Below are positions 42,697 to 51,302 of a stretch of DNA of 64,000 bases, piece after piece. The notes beneath the pieces are model-generated. The model worked only from the letters and a program-made list of their open reading frames with translations. It was not told the DNA's origin and ran no database searches. A program made the translations under genes and the position numbers. The stretch covers positions 211,142 to 275,141 of the forward strand of contig NZ_LMRS01000045.1 of assembly GCF_001426195.1 (NCBI RefSeq), in the 5' to 3' direction. Source of the stretch: Sphingomonas sp. Leaf339. GTDB taxonomy: Bacteria > Pseudomonadota > Alphaproteobacteria > Sphingomonadales > Sphingomonadaceae. Within the stretch, counting starts at the first letter, position 1; every line of letters begins with the position of its first letter.

Positions 42697-43725
42697 ATGA
42701 TATTTGACGCGTCCGAACATCCGCACCGGCGGCGCAACCTGCTGACCGGCGAATGGGTGCTCGTATCGCCCCATCGCGCCAAGCGGCCATGGCAGGGCGA
42801 AGAGGCACCGCCGGCGCCCCCGCCGGGCCCCCGCCACGACCCGAACTGCTATCTCTGCCCCGGCAATGTCCGCACCAGCGGCGAGCGCAACCCGGACTAT
42901 ACCGGCACCTTCGTCTTCCCCAATGATTTCGCGGCGATGCGGCCCGACACCCCCGCCCCGCCCAGTGATCCGCTGTTCCCGGCGCAGGAAGCGAGCGGCG
43001 AGGCGCGGGTGATCTGCTTCTCCCCCGATCACTCCCGCTCGCTGCCGCAACTGACCGATGCGGAACGCCGCGTGATCGTCGATACCTGGGCGAGCCAGTC
43101 CGCAGAGCTGGGCCAACGCTGGGCGCATGTGCAGCTGTTCGAGAACAAGGGCGCGATGATGGGCTGTTCGTCGCCGCATCCGCACGGGCAGGTCTGGGCC
43201 GGCGATTTCGTCCCCGCACATGTCGAACGCGAGGATGACGCGCAGCGGGCGTGGCTGGCCGAACACGGCACCGTGCTGCTCGATGCCGTCGCCGAACGCG
43301 AGGCGGGTGGCGAGCGCGAGGTCGAGGCGAACGAGCATTGGCTGGCGATCGTGCCATGGTGGGCGGCATGGCCGTTCGAAACGCTCATCATCGCCCGCGA
43401 TCCCGTCGTCCGCATGGAGGATCTGTCGGACGCCGCCCGCGATGCGCTGGCGCAACTGCTCGGCCGGTTGATGGCGCGGTATGACAATCTGTTTTCGACC
43501 AGCTTCCCCTATTCGTTCGGCTGGCACGGCGCGCCGCACGGCACCGCGAACACCGATGGCTGGCGCCTGCACGCGCACGTCTTTCCGCCGCTCCTTCGCT
43601 CGGCGACGGTGCGCAAGTTCATGGTCGGCTTCGAGATGCTGGGCGAGCCCCAGCGCGACCTGACGCCCGAACAGGCCGCCCAGCGCCTGCGCGCGGCCAG
43701 CCCCTTTCTGGAGACAACAGCGTGA
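42697..43725 (+). CDS. galT: Galactose-1-phosphate uridylyltransferase
   Basis: Leloir-pathway enzyme exchanging UDP between UDP-glucose and galactose-1-phosphate. 342 residues. Zinc ligands Cys51 and Cys54 (CYLCPGNVR), and the active-site histidine triad reads [13 protein letters not shown] (His161, His163). The ATG at 42697 is preceded by GGAGAGG at about six bases. The galactokinase gene overlaps its end by four bases (GTGA), so the two are translationally coupled. Confidence 0.95.
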   Translation: MIFDASEHPHRRRNLLTGEWVLVSPHRAKRPWQGEEAPPAPPPGPRHDPNCYLCPGNVRTSGERNPDYTGTFVFPNDFAAMRPDTPAPPSDPLFPAQEASGEARVICFSPDHSRSLPQLTDAERRVIVDTWASQSAELGQRWAHVQLFENKGAMMGCSSPHPHGQVWAGDFVPAHVEREDDAQRAWLAEHGTVLLDAVAEREAGGEREVEANEHWLAIVPWWAAWPFETLIIARDPVVRMEDLSDAARDALAQLLGRLMARYDNLFSTSFPYSFGWHGAPHGTANTDGWRLHAHVFPPLLRSATVRKFMVGFEMLGEPQRDLTPEQAAQRLRAASPFLETTA

Positions 43726-44885
43726 CCGATCTGAATACCCGCCTGCTCGACGGTTTCGCCGCGACGTTCGACGGCAAGCCCGACGGCATCGTCCGCGCCC
43801 CCGGCCGCGTGAACATCATCGGCGAGCATACCGACTATAACGACGGCTTCGTCCTGCCCTGCGCGATCCCCGTCGAGACGCGGATCGCATGGCGCGCCCG
43901 CCCGGACACCACCGTCCGCGTCGTCGCCTGCGAATTCGGCAACGAGATCGACGCGTTCGACCTTTCGCGCCCGGTCGAACACGCCGCCGAGGGTGGTTGG
44001 CGCGATTATGTCCGCGCGATGATTGCGACGCTCATCAAGGAAGGCCGCACGCTGAAGGGCGCCGATCTGGCGATCGTCGGCGATATCCCGCGCGGCGCCG
44101 GCCTGTCGTCGTCGGCCTCGCTTGAGGTCGCGGTCGGCCATGCGATGCTGGCGGTGCTGGGCGAAACGCCGGACGCGACCAAGATCGCGGTGCAGGCGCA
44201 GACCGCCGAGAACGACTTCGTCGGCATGAAGTGCGGCGTGATGGACCAGCTCGCCTCCGCCGCCAGCGTCGCCGACGCCGCGCTGCTGATCGATTGCCGA
44301 TCGCTGGAGACGCGGGCGATCCCGATCCCCGCCGGCACCGCGATCGTCATCATCCATTCCGGCGTCGTGCGCGGGCTGGTCGAGGGGCATTACAACCGCC
44401 GCCGCGCCGAGTGCGAGGAAGCCGCGCGGCTGCTCGGTGTTGCCAAGCTGCGCGATGCCACCGTGGCGATGCTCGACAACCCGGCGCTGACCGGCGACAC
44501 GCTGGCCCGCGCCCGCCACGTCGTGACCGAGAACGACCGTGTGCTGCTGGCCGGTGAAGCGCTGGCCGGCGACGACCTGCGCGAGATGGGCAAGCTGATG
44601 GCCGAAAGCCACGCCTCGATGCGCGACGATTTCCAGGTGACGGTGCCCAAGGTCGACGAACTAGCCGCCACCGCACACGACCTGATCGCGACGCTGTGCG
44701 ACGGTCAGGGCGGCGCCCGCATGACCGGCGGCGGCTTCGGCGGTGCGGTCGTCGCGCTGATGCCGGTCGACGGTGTCGAGGCGGTCACGGCCGGCATCCG
44801 CGAACGCTATCGCACGCCGGCCGGCGACGCGCCGGACATCATGGTGGCGCACGCCGTAGCGGGTGCCGGGCCGGTGGCGGGGTAA
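43722..44885 (+). CDS. galK: Galactokinase
   Basis: GHMP-family kinase phosphorylating alpha-D-galactose at C1. 387 residues. The galactokinase signature is [20 protein letters not shown] near residue 30, the GHMP ATP-binding motif is [15 protein letters not shown] near 125, and the C-terminal motif [11 protein letters not shown] is present. The start is a GTG overlapping the galT stop. No galE or galM is visible in the window. A paired repeat follows the stop. Confidence 0.95.
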   Translation: MTDLNTRLLDGFAATFDGKPDGIVRAPGRVNIIGEHTDYNDGFVLPCAIPVETRIAWRARPDTTVRVVACEFGNEIDAFDLSRPVEHAAEGGWRDYVRAMIATLIKEGRTLKGADLAIVGDIPRGAGLSSSASLEVAVGHAMLAVLGETPDATKIAVQAQTAENDFVGMKCGVMDQLASAASVADAALLIDCRSLETRAIPIPAGTAIVIIHSGVVRGLVEGHYNRRRAECEEAARLLGVAKLRDATVAMLDNPALTGDTLARARHVVTENDRVLLAGEALAGDDLREMGKLMAESHASMRDDFQVTVPKVDELAATAHDLIATLCDGQGGARMTGGGFGGAVVALMPVDGVEAVTAGIRERYRTPAGDAPDIMVAHAVAGAGPVAG

Positions 44886-44907
44886 TATCTGGGCTTTGAC
44901 CGCCGCT

Positions 44908-44999
44908 GTTCCCCGGCGAAGGCCGGGGTCCAGTTGGGAAGGCCATCGTAAGCTATCCCAAACGTTCACCCAACTGGACCCCGGCCTCCGCCGGGGAAC
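44908..44999. repeat. REP-type inverted pair (family CCCCGGC-CGGGG)
   Basis: Inverted elements TTCCCCGGCGAAGGCCGGGG (from 44909) and CCCCGGCCTCCGCCGGGGAA (ending 44998), each followed or preceded by TCCAGTTGGG / CCCAACTGGA. It closely matches the pair at 32434-32525 even in the spacer start (GAAGGCC and a GTTCACCCAACTGGA-like arm). It lies between galK and the glycosylase gene in the same direction. Confidence 0.88.
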
Positions 45000-45056
45000 G
45001 GCGCTTGTAGCGACGCGATCGTTTCCCCAATCCGCGCGCACCCTTATCTGACCAAG

Positions 45057-45608
45057 ATGCCCCCCGACTTCTACACCCGTGCCGTCCTCGACCTCGCCCG
45101 CGCCCTGATCAGCTGTCACCTGACGGTCGACGGCGTCGGCGGTTTCATCGTCGAGACGGAGGCGTATCATGCCGGCGACGCCGCATCGCACAGCTTCGCC
45201 GGGCCGGGACGGCGCAACGCGGCGATGTTCGGGCCATCCGGCCACGCCTATGTCTATCGCAGCTACGGCCTGCACTGGTGCCTGAACATCGTCGGCGGTG
45301 AGGAGCCGGGCGCCGCGGTGCTCATCCGCGCGCTGGAGCCGACCGATGGCATCCAGACGATGGCCACGCGGCGCGGCATGACCGATCCACGGCTGTTCTG
45401 CGCCGGACCGGGCCGGCTCTGTGCGGCGCTGGACGTTACCGACGTCCTGAACGGCGCGGCCCTCGATACCCCACCCTTTGCCCTCACACCCCGCGTCGAG
45501 GACCCGGCCCTCCTGAACGGCCCCCGCATCGGCATCACCAAGGCCGCTGCCGAACCCTGGCGCTTCGGCCTCGCCGGCTCCCGCTTCCTAAGTCGCCCTT
45601 TCCGCTAA
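45057..45608 (+). CDS. DNA-3-methyladenine glycosylase (AAG/MPG family)
   Basis: 183-residue alkyladenine DNA glycosylase that removes alkylated purines, starting base-excision repair. Features of the family: RALISCHL, FIVETEAYHAGDAASHSFAG with the catalytic Glu, the intercalating-tyrosine region SGHAYVYRSYGLHWCLNIV, and GPGRLCAALDVT. It is slightly shorter than human AAG but the usual bacterial length. The start at 45057 is the only ATG near the motif. It converges with uxuA; the stops are about ten bases apart. Confidence 0.9.
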   Translation: MPPDFYTRAVLDLARALISCHLTVDGVGGFIVETEAYHAGDAASHSFAGPGRRNAAMFGPSGHAYVYRSYGLHWCLNIVGGEEPGAAVLIRALEPTDGIQTMATRRGMTDPRLFCAGPGRLCAALDVTDVLNGAALDTPPFALTPRVEDPALLNGPRIGITKAAAEPWRFGLAGSRFLSRPFR

Positions 45609-45618
45609 CGTCGCCCAC

Positions 45619-46788
45619 TCAAGCCCCCGCGACACTCCGCGCGATGCCCAGCTCCAGCCCCCGCAGCTCCGCCAGCCCGCGCAGCCGGCCGATCGCCGAA
45701 TAACCGGGGTTCGTCACCTTGCGCAGGTCGTCGAGCATCTGGTGGCCATGATCCGGCCGCATCGCGATGCGCCGTCCGTCTGCGCGGGCCACGTCGTGCA
45801 GCGCCGCGACCACCGCATACATATCCACCGATCCCGACAGATGCTCCGATTCGTGGAATTCGCCGTCGGCGATGCTGCGTGTGTTGCGCAGGTGAACGAA
45901 ATGGACGCGACCGCCCAGCCGCCGCGCCATGCCGGGCAGGTCGTTGTCGGGCCGCACCCCCAGCGATCCGGTACACAGGCACAGACCGTTCGACGGATTG
46001 GGCACCGCCACGAACAGCGCCGCCAGATCGGCCTCGGTACTCACCACGCGGGGCAGGCCGAACAGCGGAAATGGCGGATCGTCGGGATGCACCACCAGCC
46101 GGATGCCCAGCCGGTCCGCCTCCGGGCAGATCGCGCGCAGAAAGGCGACATGGTTCGCGCGCAGCCGGTCGGCGTCGATCCCGGCATAGGCGCCGATCGC
46201 CTGCAACAGCGCATCGCCGGTGAAACTCTCCTCGCTGCCCGGCAGGCCGGCGGCCACCGTCCGTTCCAGCGCCACCCGCGCCGCCTCATCCATCGCCACG
46301 AAACGCGCCGCCGCCGCCTCGATCGTCGCGGTGTCGTAATCGCGCGCGGCGTCCGGCCGCTTCAGGATGTGGAGGTCGTACGCCGCCAGCGCCGCCATTT
46401 CGAACCGCAGCGCCCGCGCACCATCCGGCAATTCATAGGCGAGGTCGGTGCGCGTCCAGTCCAGCACCGGCATGAAATTATAGGTGACGATCCGCAAGCC
46501 ACAGGCGGCCAGATTGGCCAGGCTCTGCCGATACGCATCGACCAGTGCTTCCCAACCGGGGCCTTGCGCCTTGATCGTCTCATGCACCGGCAGGCTCTCG
46601 ACCACCGACCACACCATGCCCGCCGCCGCGATCTCGGCCTGACGCGCGGCGATCGCCTCGACCGTCCAGACCGCGCCGTTCGGCACCTCGTGCAGGGCGG
46701 TGACGACGCCGGTGCAACCGGCTTGACGGATATCCGCCAGGCTGACCGGATCACGCGGACCGAACCAGCGCATCGTCTGTTCCATCAT
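45619..46788 (-). CDS. uxuA: Mannonate dehydratase
   Basis: Converts D-mannonate to 2-keto-3-deoxygluconate in glucuronate breakdown. The family opening MEQTMRWFGPRDPVSLADIRQ and TGVVTALHEVPNG are clear, followed by YNFMPVLDWTRTDL, VVHPDDPPFPLFGLPRVV and MRPDHGHQML with metal ligands His, Cys (LCLCTGSLG) and Asp. 389 residues, as in E. coli UxuA. The start is uncertain: ATG at 46788 or 46785 fits the family, but an upstream ATG at 46827 has the better ribosome-binding site (GGGGGAG). No uxuB or exu genes are nearby. Confidence 0.93.
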   Translation of the reverse strand: MMEQTMRWFGPRDPVSLADIRQAGCTGVVTALHEVPNGAVWTVEAIAARQAEIAAAGMVWSVVESLPVHETIKAQGPGWEALVDAYRQSLANLAACGLRIVTYNFMPVLDWTRTDLAYELPDGARALRFEMAALAAYDLHILKRPDAARDYDTATIEAAAARFVAMDEAARVALERTVAAGLPGSEESFTGDALLQAIGAYAGIDADRLRANHVAFLRAICPEADRLGIRLVVHPDDPPFPLFGLPRVVSTEADLAALFVAVPNPSNGLCLCTGSLGVRPDNDLPGMARRLGGRVHFVHLRNTRSIADGEFHESEHLSGSVDMYAVVAALHDVARADGRRIAMRPDHGHQMLDDLRKVTNPGYSAIGRLRGLAELRGLELGIARSVAGA

Positions 46789-46866
46789 GCCGGGCATCGC
46801 CCCGCCCATCGCCGTTGCAGGCACCATCCACTCCCCCGTTTCGCTGTACCGATCCGCACGCGGCAT

Positions 46867-47186
46867 CGGTCAAACCCGCCGCGCGCCGTGGCGATCCCCA
46901 CACGCGGACCGCGCATCGCCCGACCGTGATGGATTCGGGGCGCGCGGCTGGCAAGGCCAGCGTCGCCGATTTTTCGGACGCCGCCCGGTTTGGGCCGGAA
47001 GAAAGAATGAAAATGGTCGGAGCGACAGGCGGCTCAACGCTCAGATATGATCTGAACGGCGCGCGGAAAAGAGGTCCGCCCTGATCGATGCAGCAGCGTG
47101 TATGCGCTTCGGCTATCTGTCGTGGCGGCTGATAACTGGATCGCGAAGATCGAACAAATATGAGCGCCCCTCGATCATACCGCTGG
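46867..47186. other. Intergenic stretch without a recognised gene
   Basis: About 320 bases between uxuA and the molybdenum hydroxylase gene. Several open frames exist, but none shows protein-like conservation that I can recognise. The right half (around 47050-47170) is less GC-biased than its surroundings and may hold the promoter of uxuA or degenerate sequence next to the decaying locus that follows. Confidence 0.5.
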
Positions 47187-49397
47187 TCATGCGATCGACG
47201 GCAGCCCGTCGAGATGCTTTTCGAGCGTGATCGGATACTCGCGCACTCGCACGCCGGTCGCGTTGTAGATCGCGTTGGCGACCGCAGGCGCGACCCCGGT
47301 CAGACCTAGTTCACCGACGCCTTTGGCCTTTACCGGCGAAATCGTCGGATCTACCTCGTCGATGAAGAAGGCGTCGAGATGCGGGATGTCGGCATGCACC
47401 GGCACTTCGTAACCGGCCAGATCGTGGTTCACGAAGAAGCCGAAGCGTTTGTCGATCACCATGTCCTCCATCAGCGCCGCGCCGACGCCCATCACCATCC
47501 CGCCGATCACCTGGCTGCGCGCGGTCTTTGCATTGAGGATCCGGCCCGCTGCGCAGACCGCGAGCATGCGGCGCACCCGGACCTCGCCGGTATAGGCGTC
47601 GACCGCGACCTCTGCGAAATGCGCCCCGAAGGTCTGCTGCTGGAACTGATCGGCGAGCTTGGCGAACTCCATCAGGTCCTCGACCAAGATCTCGCCGTCC
47701 CTGGCCGCATCGGCCAGCTTTACCGAACGATTGCCGCTGCGGACCTGCCCATCAGCGAAATCGACGTCAGCGGTGTTGAAGCCAAGCCGCTGGGCCACGG
47801 TTTCGCGCAGCTTCATGCATGCCGCATAGACGCCCGCCGTCACTGACGGCGCGCCCTGCTGACCACCCGATCCCGGTGTTTCCGGAAAAGTGGAATCGCC
47901 GAGCTTGACGACGATGCGGTCGGGCGTGACGCCCATCATCTCGGCCGCGGTCTGTTGGATGACGGTGTAGCTGCCGGTGCCGATATCCGTCATGTCGGTC
48001 TCGATCGTCACCACGCCGCGCCGATCCAGCCGCGCCCGCGCGCCGGCCTTGGCGATCTTGCCGCCGCGGATCGCGCCCGCCATCCCCATGCCGATCAGCC
48101 ATTGTCCTTCGCGGACCGCACCGCGCTTGCTCTGGCGCTTGTCCCAGCCGAAGCGTTCCGCGCCCTCCCGCAGGCAACGGACGAACGCTCGGGTCGAGAA
48201 CGGCTTGTCGGGATTTTCGGGATCGACCTGCGTGTCATTCACGACGCGAAGCTCGATGGGGTCCATCTTCAGCTTTTCCGCCAACTCGTCCATCGCGACC
48301 TCCAGCGCCATGAGCCCCGGCGCTTCGCCCGGCGCGCGCATCGCATTGCCCTCGGCCAGGTCGAGCTTCGCCAGCCGCATCCGCGTCAACCGGTTCGCGC
48401 CAGCATACAGCGTCCGTGTCGAGGTGACGGTCGGCTCTGTCCGCCCACCAACCAGATTACCCGACAGGCTGTCATGACCGATCGCGGTCAGCCGGCCGTC
48501 ATGGCCTGCCCCGAGTCTCACGCGCTGGATCGTCTTTGGCCGGTGGATCGTGGTGTTGAACATGATCGGACGCTGCAGCGCGATCTTCACCGGGCGCTTC
48601 ACCACCCGCGCGGCGATCGCCGCCAGCGCCAAGTCGATCTGCACGGTCCCCTTCCCGCCAAAGCCGCCGCCGATGTAAGGTGAGATCAGGTGGACGTTCT
48701 GCTTCGGGATACCCAGGATCAGCCCGAGGTCGCGCGTCCCCCAGTTCATCTGCTGGATCGACGTCCAGCACGTCACGCGGTCACCATCCCATTTCGCGAT
48801 CGAAGCATGCGGCTCCATCATCGCATGAGCCTGGTCGGGTACCGTATATGTCTCATCGACCTTGACCGGCGCGGCGGCGAACGCCTTGGCAAAGTCGCCG
48901 ACCTGCTTTTCGTTGGGGCCGCCAAACTCGCCCTCCGGCGGGACCGGCGCGCTGGCGTTCTGCGCTGCCAGATCGAAACGCCCGGTGGTGCGTTGGTAGT
49001 CGATCCGCACCAGCGCCGCAGCCGCGCGAGCCTGTTCAAAGGTTTCCGCAACGACGACCGCGACCGGCTGATGATAATGGTCGACGTCCGGCGCGGCGAG
49101 CATCTTCTGGACGTAGAACTTGCCGACCCCGGGTGTGCCAGCATTGAGGTATGTGACGACCCCGACCACGCCGGGCGCGCGTTCGGCATCGTGCGTATCG
49201 ATCGTCGTGATCCGGCCCTTGGCGATCGCGGCGCCCACGATGTAGCCATAGGCAAAACCGGGCGCGACATCCTGCCATTCATAGGCATAGGTCGCCGTGC
49301 CGGTGGTTTTCAGATGCCCCTCGTAACGATCGAGTGGCTTGCCGAGCACCTTCATCCGATCGGTGGGATTGGCGCCTGCTGGTGTGTCGAAAATCAT
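47187..49397 (-). CDS. Molybdenum hydroxylase large subunit (PaoC/xanthine dehydrogenase-like)
   Basis: 736-residue molybdopterin-cytosine-dinucleotide-binding subunit of the xanthine dehydrogenase/aldehyde oxidoreductase family, nearest in layout to PaoC (YagR). The frame is intact: GKPLDRYEGHLKTTGTATYA at the N terminus, PYIGGGFGGKGTVQ with the cofactor-binding glycines, NAMRAPGEAPGLMALE, and the catalytic-glutamate motif KGVGELGLTG near the C terminus. PaoABC oxidises aromatic aldehydes in E. coli. The normal partner subunits are not intact here: only fragments lie upstream, and the start overlaps the stop of the PaoB-like fragment. The enzyme may thus lack its FeS and FAD partners unless these are supplied from elsewhere. 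Confidence 0.88.
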   Translation of the reverse strand: MIFDTPAGANPTDRMKVLGKPLDRYEGHLKTTGTATYAYEWQDVAPGFAYGYIVGAAIAKGRITTIDTHDAERAPGVVGVVTYLNAGTPGVGKFYVQKMLAAPDVDHYHQPVAVVVAETFEQARAAAALVRIDYQRTTGRFDLAAQNASAPVPPEGEFGGPNEKQVGDFAKAFAAAPVKVDETYTVPDQAHAMMEPHASIAKWDGDRVTCWTSIQQMNWGTRDLGLILGIPKQNVHLISPYIGGGFGGKGTVQIDLALAAIAARVVKRPVKIALQRPIMFNTTIHRPKTIQRVRLGAGHDGRLTAIGHDSLSGNLVGGRTEPTVTSTRTLYAGANRLTRMRLAKLDLAEGNAMRAPGEAPGLMALEVAMDELAEKLKMDPIELRVVNDTQVDPENPDKPFSTRAFVRCLREGAERFGWDKRQSKRGAVREGQWLIGMGMAGAIRGGKIAKAGARARLDRRGVVTIETDMTDIGTGSYTVIQQTAAEMMGVTPDRIVVKLGDSTFPETPGSGGQQGAPSVTAGVYAACMKLRETVAQRLGFNTADVDFADGQVRSGNRSVKLADAARDGEILVEDLMEFAKLADQFQQQTFGAHFAEVAVDAYTGEVRVRRMLAVCAAGRILNAKTARSQVIGGMVMGVGAALMEDMVIDKRFGFFVNHDLAGYEVPVHADIPHLDAFFIDEVDPTISPVKAKGVGELGLTGVAPAVANAIYNATGVRVREYPITLEKHLDGLPSIA

Positions 49398-49495
49398 GGC
49401 TTCACCTCTGCAATCACTGCCGCGAGGGTACGCGTCGCGAGTGGGATCTTGAATGCATCGTCGTCGGTCGGCCGTGCGTCAGCGCGTAGGACGTT
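49394..49495 (-). pseudogene. C-terminal remnant of PaoB-like FAD subunit
   Basis: Reading on the minus strand, about 33 codons encode RADARPTDDDAFKIPLATRT and end VIAEVKP before a stop, matching the usual C terminus of the FAD-binding subunit (ARPxxDNAFKIPLAxRT). The stop overlaps the start of the large subunit as ATGA, as in intact paoBC operons. Upstream in the same frame there is a stop at 49496-49498, and the rest of the roughly 300-residue subunit is missing. This is a deletion remnant. Confidence 0.75.
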
Positions 49496-49498
49496 TCA

Positions 49499-49605
49499 CT
49501 CACCGCCATGGCGACCTTGTACGTCGTCACAGTCGTTACAGGTTTAGCAGCCTTGGCCGTTTCACCCATGAGCGACAATACCGCAGCGGTGGTGGCGCTG
49601 GTCAT
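49499..49605 (-). pseudogene. Possible N-terminal remnant of PaoA-like FeS subunit
   Basis: An ATG at 49605 opens a frame whose first residues MTSATTAAVLSLMGETAKAA, followed by TYKVAMAVSETSYALTHGRPTT, loosely resemble the start of a PaoA-type [2Fe-2S] subunit (Ala-rich leader, then a beta-strand ending in an RTT-like segment). The frame then runs into the PaoB tail sequence in a different phase. The likeness is weak, so this is a suggestion only: a deletion joining the paoA head to the paoB tail. Confidence 0.3.
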
Positions 49606-49684
49606 GATCGTTGAACGCTTTCAGGCGGCGTCGGTTACCTGAACGTTGCTTGATGAAGCCATGAATGCAGTTCAGCATCATCCG

Positions 49685-49845
49685 ATGCCTATCAACCGTA
49701 CAAACCTGACTGATCTGGCTTTTTTCTAGCGATCGCGCGGTATCGTCATTTCCATCTGGCTGGTTTCGAGCTTGGCGTGTCCGCTTCCGCGGTCAGTCAT
49801 GCACTGAAGAGTTTCGAGGATCGCGCCGGCGTCCGCTTGGTCAAG
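49685..49845 (+). pseudogene. Frameshifted and truncated LysR-family regulator remnant
   Basis: From the ATG at 49685 the sequence encodes MPINRTNLTDLAFF and then meets a TAG at 49727. Adding one base there restores LAIARYRHFHLAGFELGVSA and SAVSHALKSFEDRAGVRLVK, which is the classic LysR helix-turn-helix. The likeness then stops abruptly at about 49845. So the gene has both a one-base deletion and loss of its effector domain. It points away from the molybdenum hydroxylase gene, as LysR regulators commonly do. Confidence 0.8.
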
Positions 49846-49887
49846 ATGCCGGATTGGGCGGGTGGTATCATGACGAGTCCATGCAAT

Positions 49888-49917
49888 GATATAAATATAT
49901 AAGGATATCTTTATATC
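49888..49917. repeat. AT-rich inverted repeat upstream of the methionine cassette
   Basis: GATATAAA (49888-49895) and TTTATATC (49910-49917) are exact complements, with a very AT-rich centre that is itself nearly palindromic (around GGATATC). The surrounding genome is strongly GC-rich, so this stands out. It lies 10-70 bases before the cobalamin riboswitch and next to a TTGACA at 49922-49927, so it may be a regulator site or part of the promoter. Confidence 0.55.
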
Positions 49918-49952
49918 ACCGTTGACAGCGCCGGACTGATGGTGTTGAACGG

Positions 49953-50157
49953 CGATGTCGAGGTTCCTCATCCCAGGCATGGCGATGGGGCTAAGACGGG
50001 AAGCCGGTGGTGCTCTTCGGGGCAGAGTCCGGCGCTGCCCCCGCAACTGTAAGCGGCGAGCGGCGGTTCCATTTTGTGTCACTGGGTTCCCGCAAGGAGC
50101 CTGGGAAGGCCGGAGCCGCCGCATTGACCCGTAAGCCAGGAGACCTGCCTATCGACG
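49953..50157 (+). promoter_or_regulatory. Cobalamin riboswitch of the mesX-mesD cassette
   Basis: Conserved cobalamin-riboswitch blocks appear in order: GACGGGAAGCCGGTG, GCTGCCCCCGCAACTGTAAG, CACTGGGTTCCCG, GGGAAGGCCGG and CGTAAGCCAGGAGACCTGCC, with complementary ends (GTCGA near 49957, TCGAC near 50154) forming the closing stem. By family rule, B12 binding turns the gene off. Between it and the first gene lies a hairpin that can hide the ribosome-binding site (see next entry). Ends are approximate. Confidence 0.95.
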
Positions 50158-50263
50158 GTATAACGTTCCTCGGACGGGGGTTCCTCCGGTGGATCGCGCT
50201 TGATGCGACGGTCTGTGGCTTGACGCCGTTCGGGCCTGTCCGCGCCTTGCGTGCTTTCGCCTG

Positions 50264-50292
50264 GCCCTCCGCCCGCAACGCCTGGGTGGGTC
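50264..50292 (+). promoter_or_regulatory. Ribosome-binding site within a possible sequestering hairpin
   Basis: CCGCCC at 50269-50274 can pair with GGGTGG at 50284-50289 (six pairs, one G-T) around a nine-base loop. GGGTGG is the probable ribosome-binding site of the ATG at 50293. A CCCTCC just upstream could also pair with it. This fits a riboswitch that controls translation; it was not energy-tested. Confidence 0.5.
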
Positions 50293-51276
50293 ATGACGAA
50301 TAGCGGGTTCACATTTTCGATCAGCAATATCCCGTTCGACGAGGATTATCGGCCGGCTGACAACACGCGCTTCACCACCAACTTCGCCAATCTGGCGCGC
50401 GGAGAAAGCCGCAGGGAAAATCTGCGCAACACACTGGTGATGATCGACCATCGTTTCAACGCGTTGATGCACTGGGACAATTCCCGGGGTGATCGCTATA
50501 CGCTGGAGTTGAGGATTGTCTCGGCCGCTCTCACGCTCGGTGACGACGCAGACGACGAAGCGTTCCCGCTGATCGAGATCCTGCACACCACCGTCATCGA
50601 CAGGAATAGCGGCGAGCGGTCCGATGGCATGATCGGCAACAACTTCTCATCCTATGTGCGCGACTACGACTTCAGCGTTGTCCTGCCCGATCACCGCAAG
50701 GCCGGGGGTGGCGGCGCACCGGAGGGCTTTGGCGACCTGCACGGCAATCTCTTCAAGCACTTCCTGGGTTCTAGCGCTTACCGCGCCAATTTTCGCAAAC
50801 CCCCGGTCATCTGCCTGAGCGTATCGAGCAATGAGGTCTATCACCGGATCGCCAACATCCATCCGATCCTTGGCGTTGAGTACAGGAACGACAAGTTCTC
50901 ACCAACCGACCAGTATTTCGCGAAGATGGGCATGAAGGTGCGCTATTTCATGCCGCCGCACAGCGTCGCGCCATTCGCCTTCTACCACATCGGCGATCTG
51001 GTCAGCGATTATACCAACCTTGAACTCGCCAGCACCATCGCCACGATGGAGACCTTCCAGAAGATCTATCGGCCTGAGATCTACAACGCGAACTCCGTGG
51101 CGGCAGAGCATTATCAGCCAAGCCTGAAGTACCAGGACTATTCACTGACCCGCATCGTCTATGATCGCGAGGAGCGCAGCCGGCTCGCCGCCGATCAGGG
51201 CAAATTCGCCGAAGAGCATTTTATCAAGCCGCACCGTGCCGCGCTTCAGCACTGGTCCGCGACCTGCGGCCTCTGA
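50293..51276 (+). CDS. mesX: DUF1852 protein, partner of core methionine synthase (MesX)
   Basis: 327-residue protein of the DUF1852 family: FTFSISNIPFDEDYRPAD, LARGESRRENLRNTLVMIDH, GNLFKHFLGSSAYRANF, LGVEYRNDKFSPTDQYFAKMG. Work on Acinetobacter and relatives showed that the MesD family of methionine synthases needs DUF1852 and oxygen and works without 5-methyltetrahydrofolate or cobalamin. The biochemical role of DUF1852 is not settled; it may supply the methyl group or activate the synthase. It precedes mesD by 26 bases under one cobalamin riboswitch. The start ATG at 50293 matches the family opening. Confidence 0.9.
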   Translation: MTNSGFTFSISNIPFDEDYRPADNTRFTTNFANLARGESRRENLRNTLVMIDHRFNALMHWDNSRGDRYTLELRIVSAALTLGDDADDEAFPLIEILHTTVIDRNSGERSDGMIGNNFSSYVRDYDFSVVLPDHRKAGGGGAPEGFGDLHGNLFKHFLGSSAYRANFRKPPVICLSVSSNEVYHRIANIHPILGVEYRNDKFSPTDQYFAKMGMKVRYFMPPHSVAPFAFYHIGDLVSDYTNLELASTIATMETFQKIYRPEIYNANSVAAEHYQPSLKYQDYSLTRIVYDREERSRLAADQGKFAEEHFIKPHRAALQHWSATCGL

Positions 51277-51302
51277 TCTCCAAGCATATTTAGGTATTTC
51301 CC

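Noticed and set aside
46867..47186. A hidden small gene before the molybdenum hydroxylase
   Set aside because: No open frame in this stretch has a ribosome-binding site together with recognisable residues.
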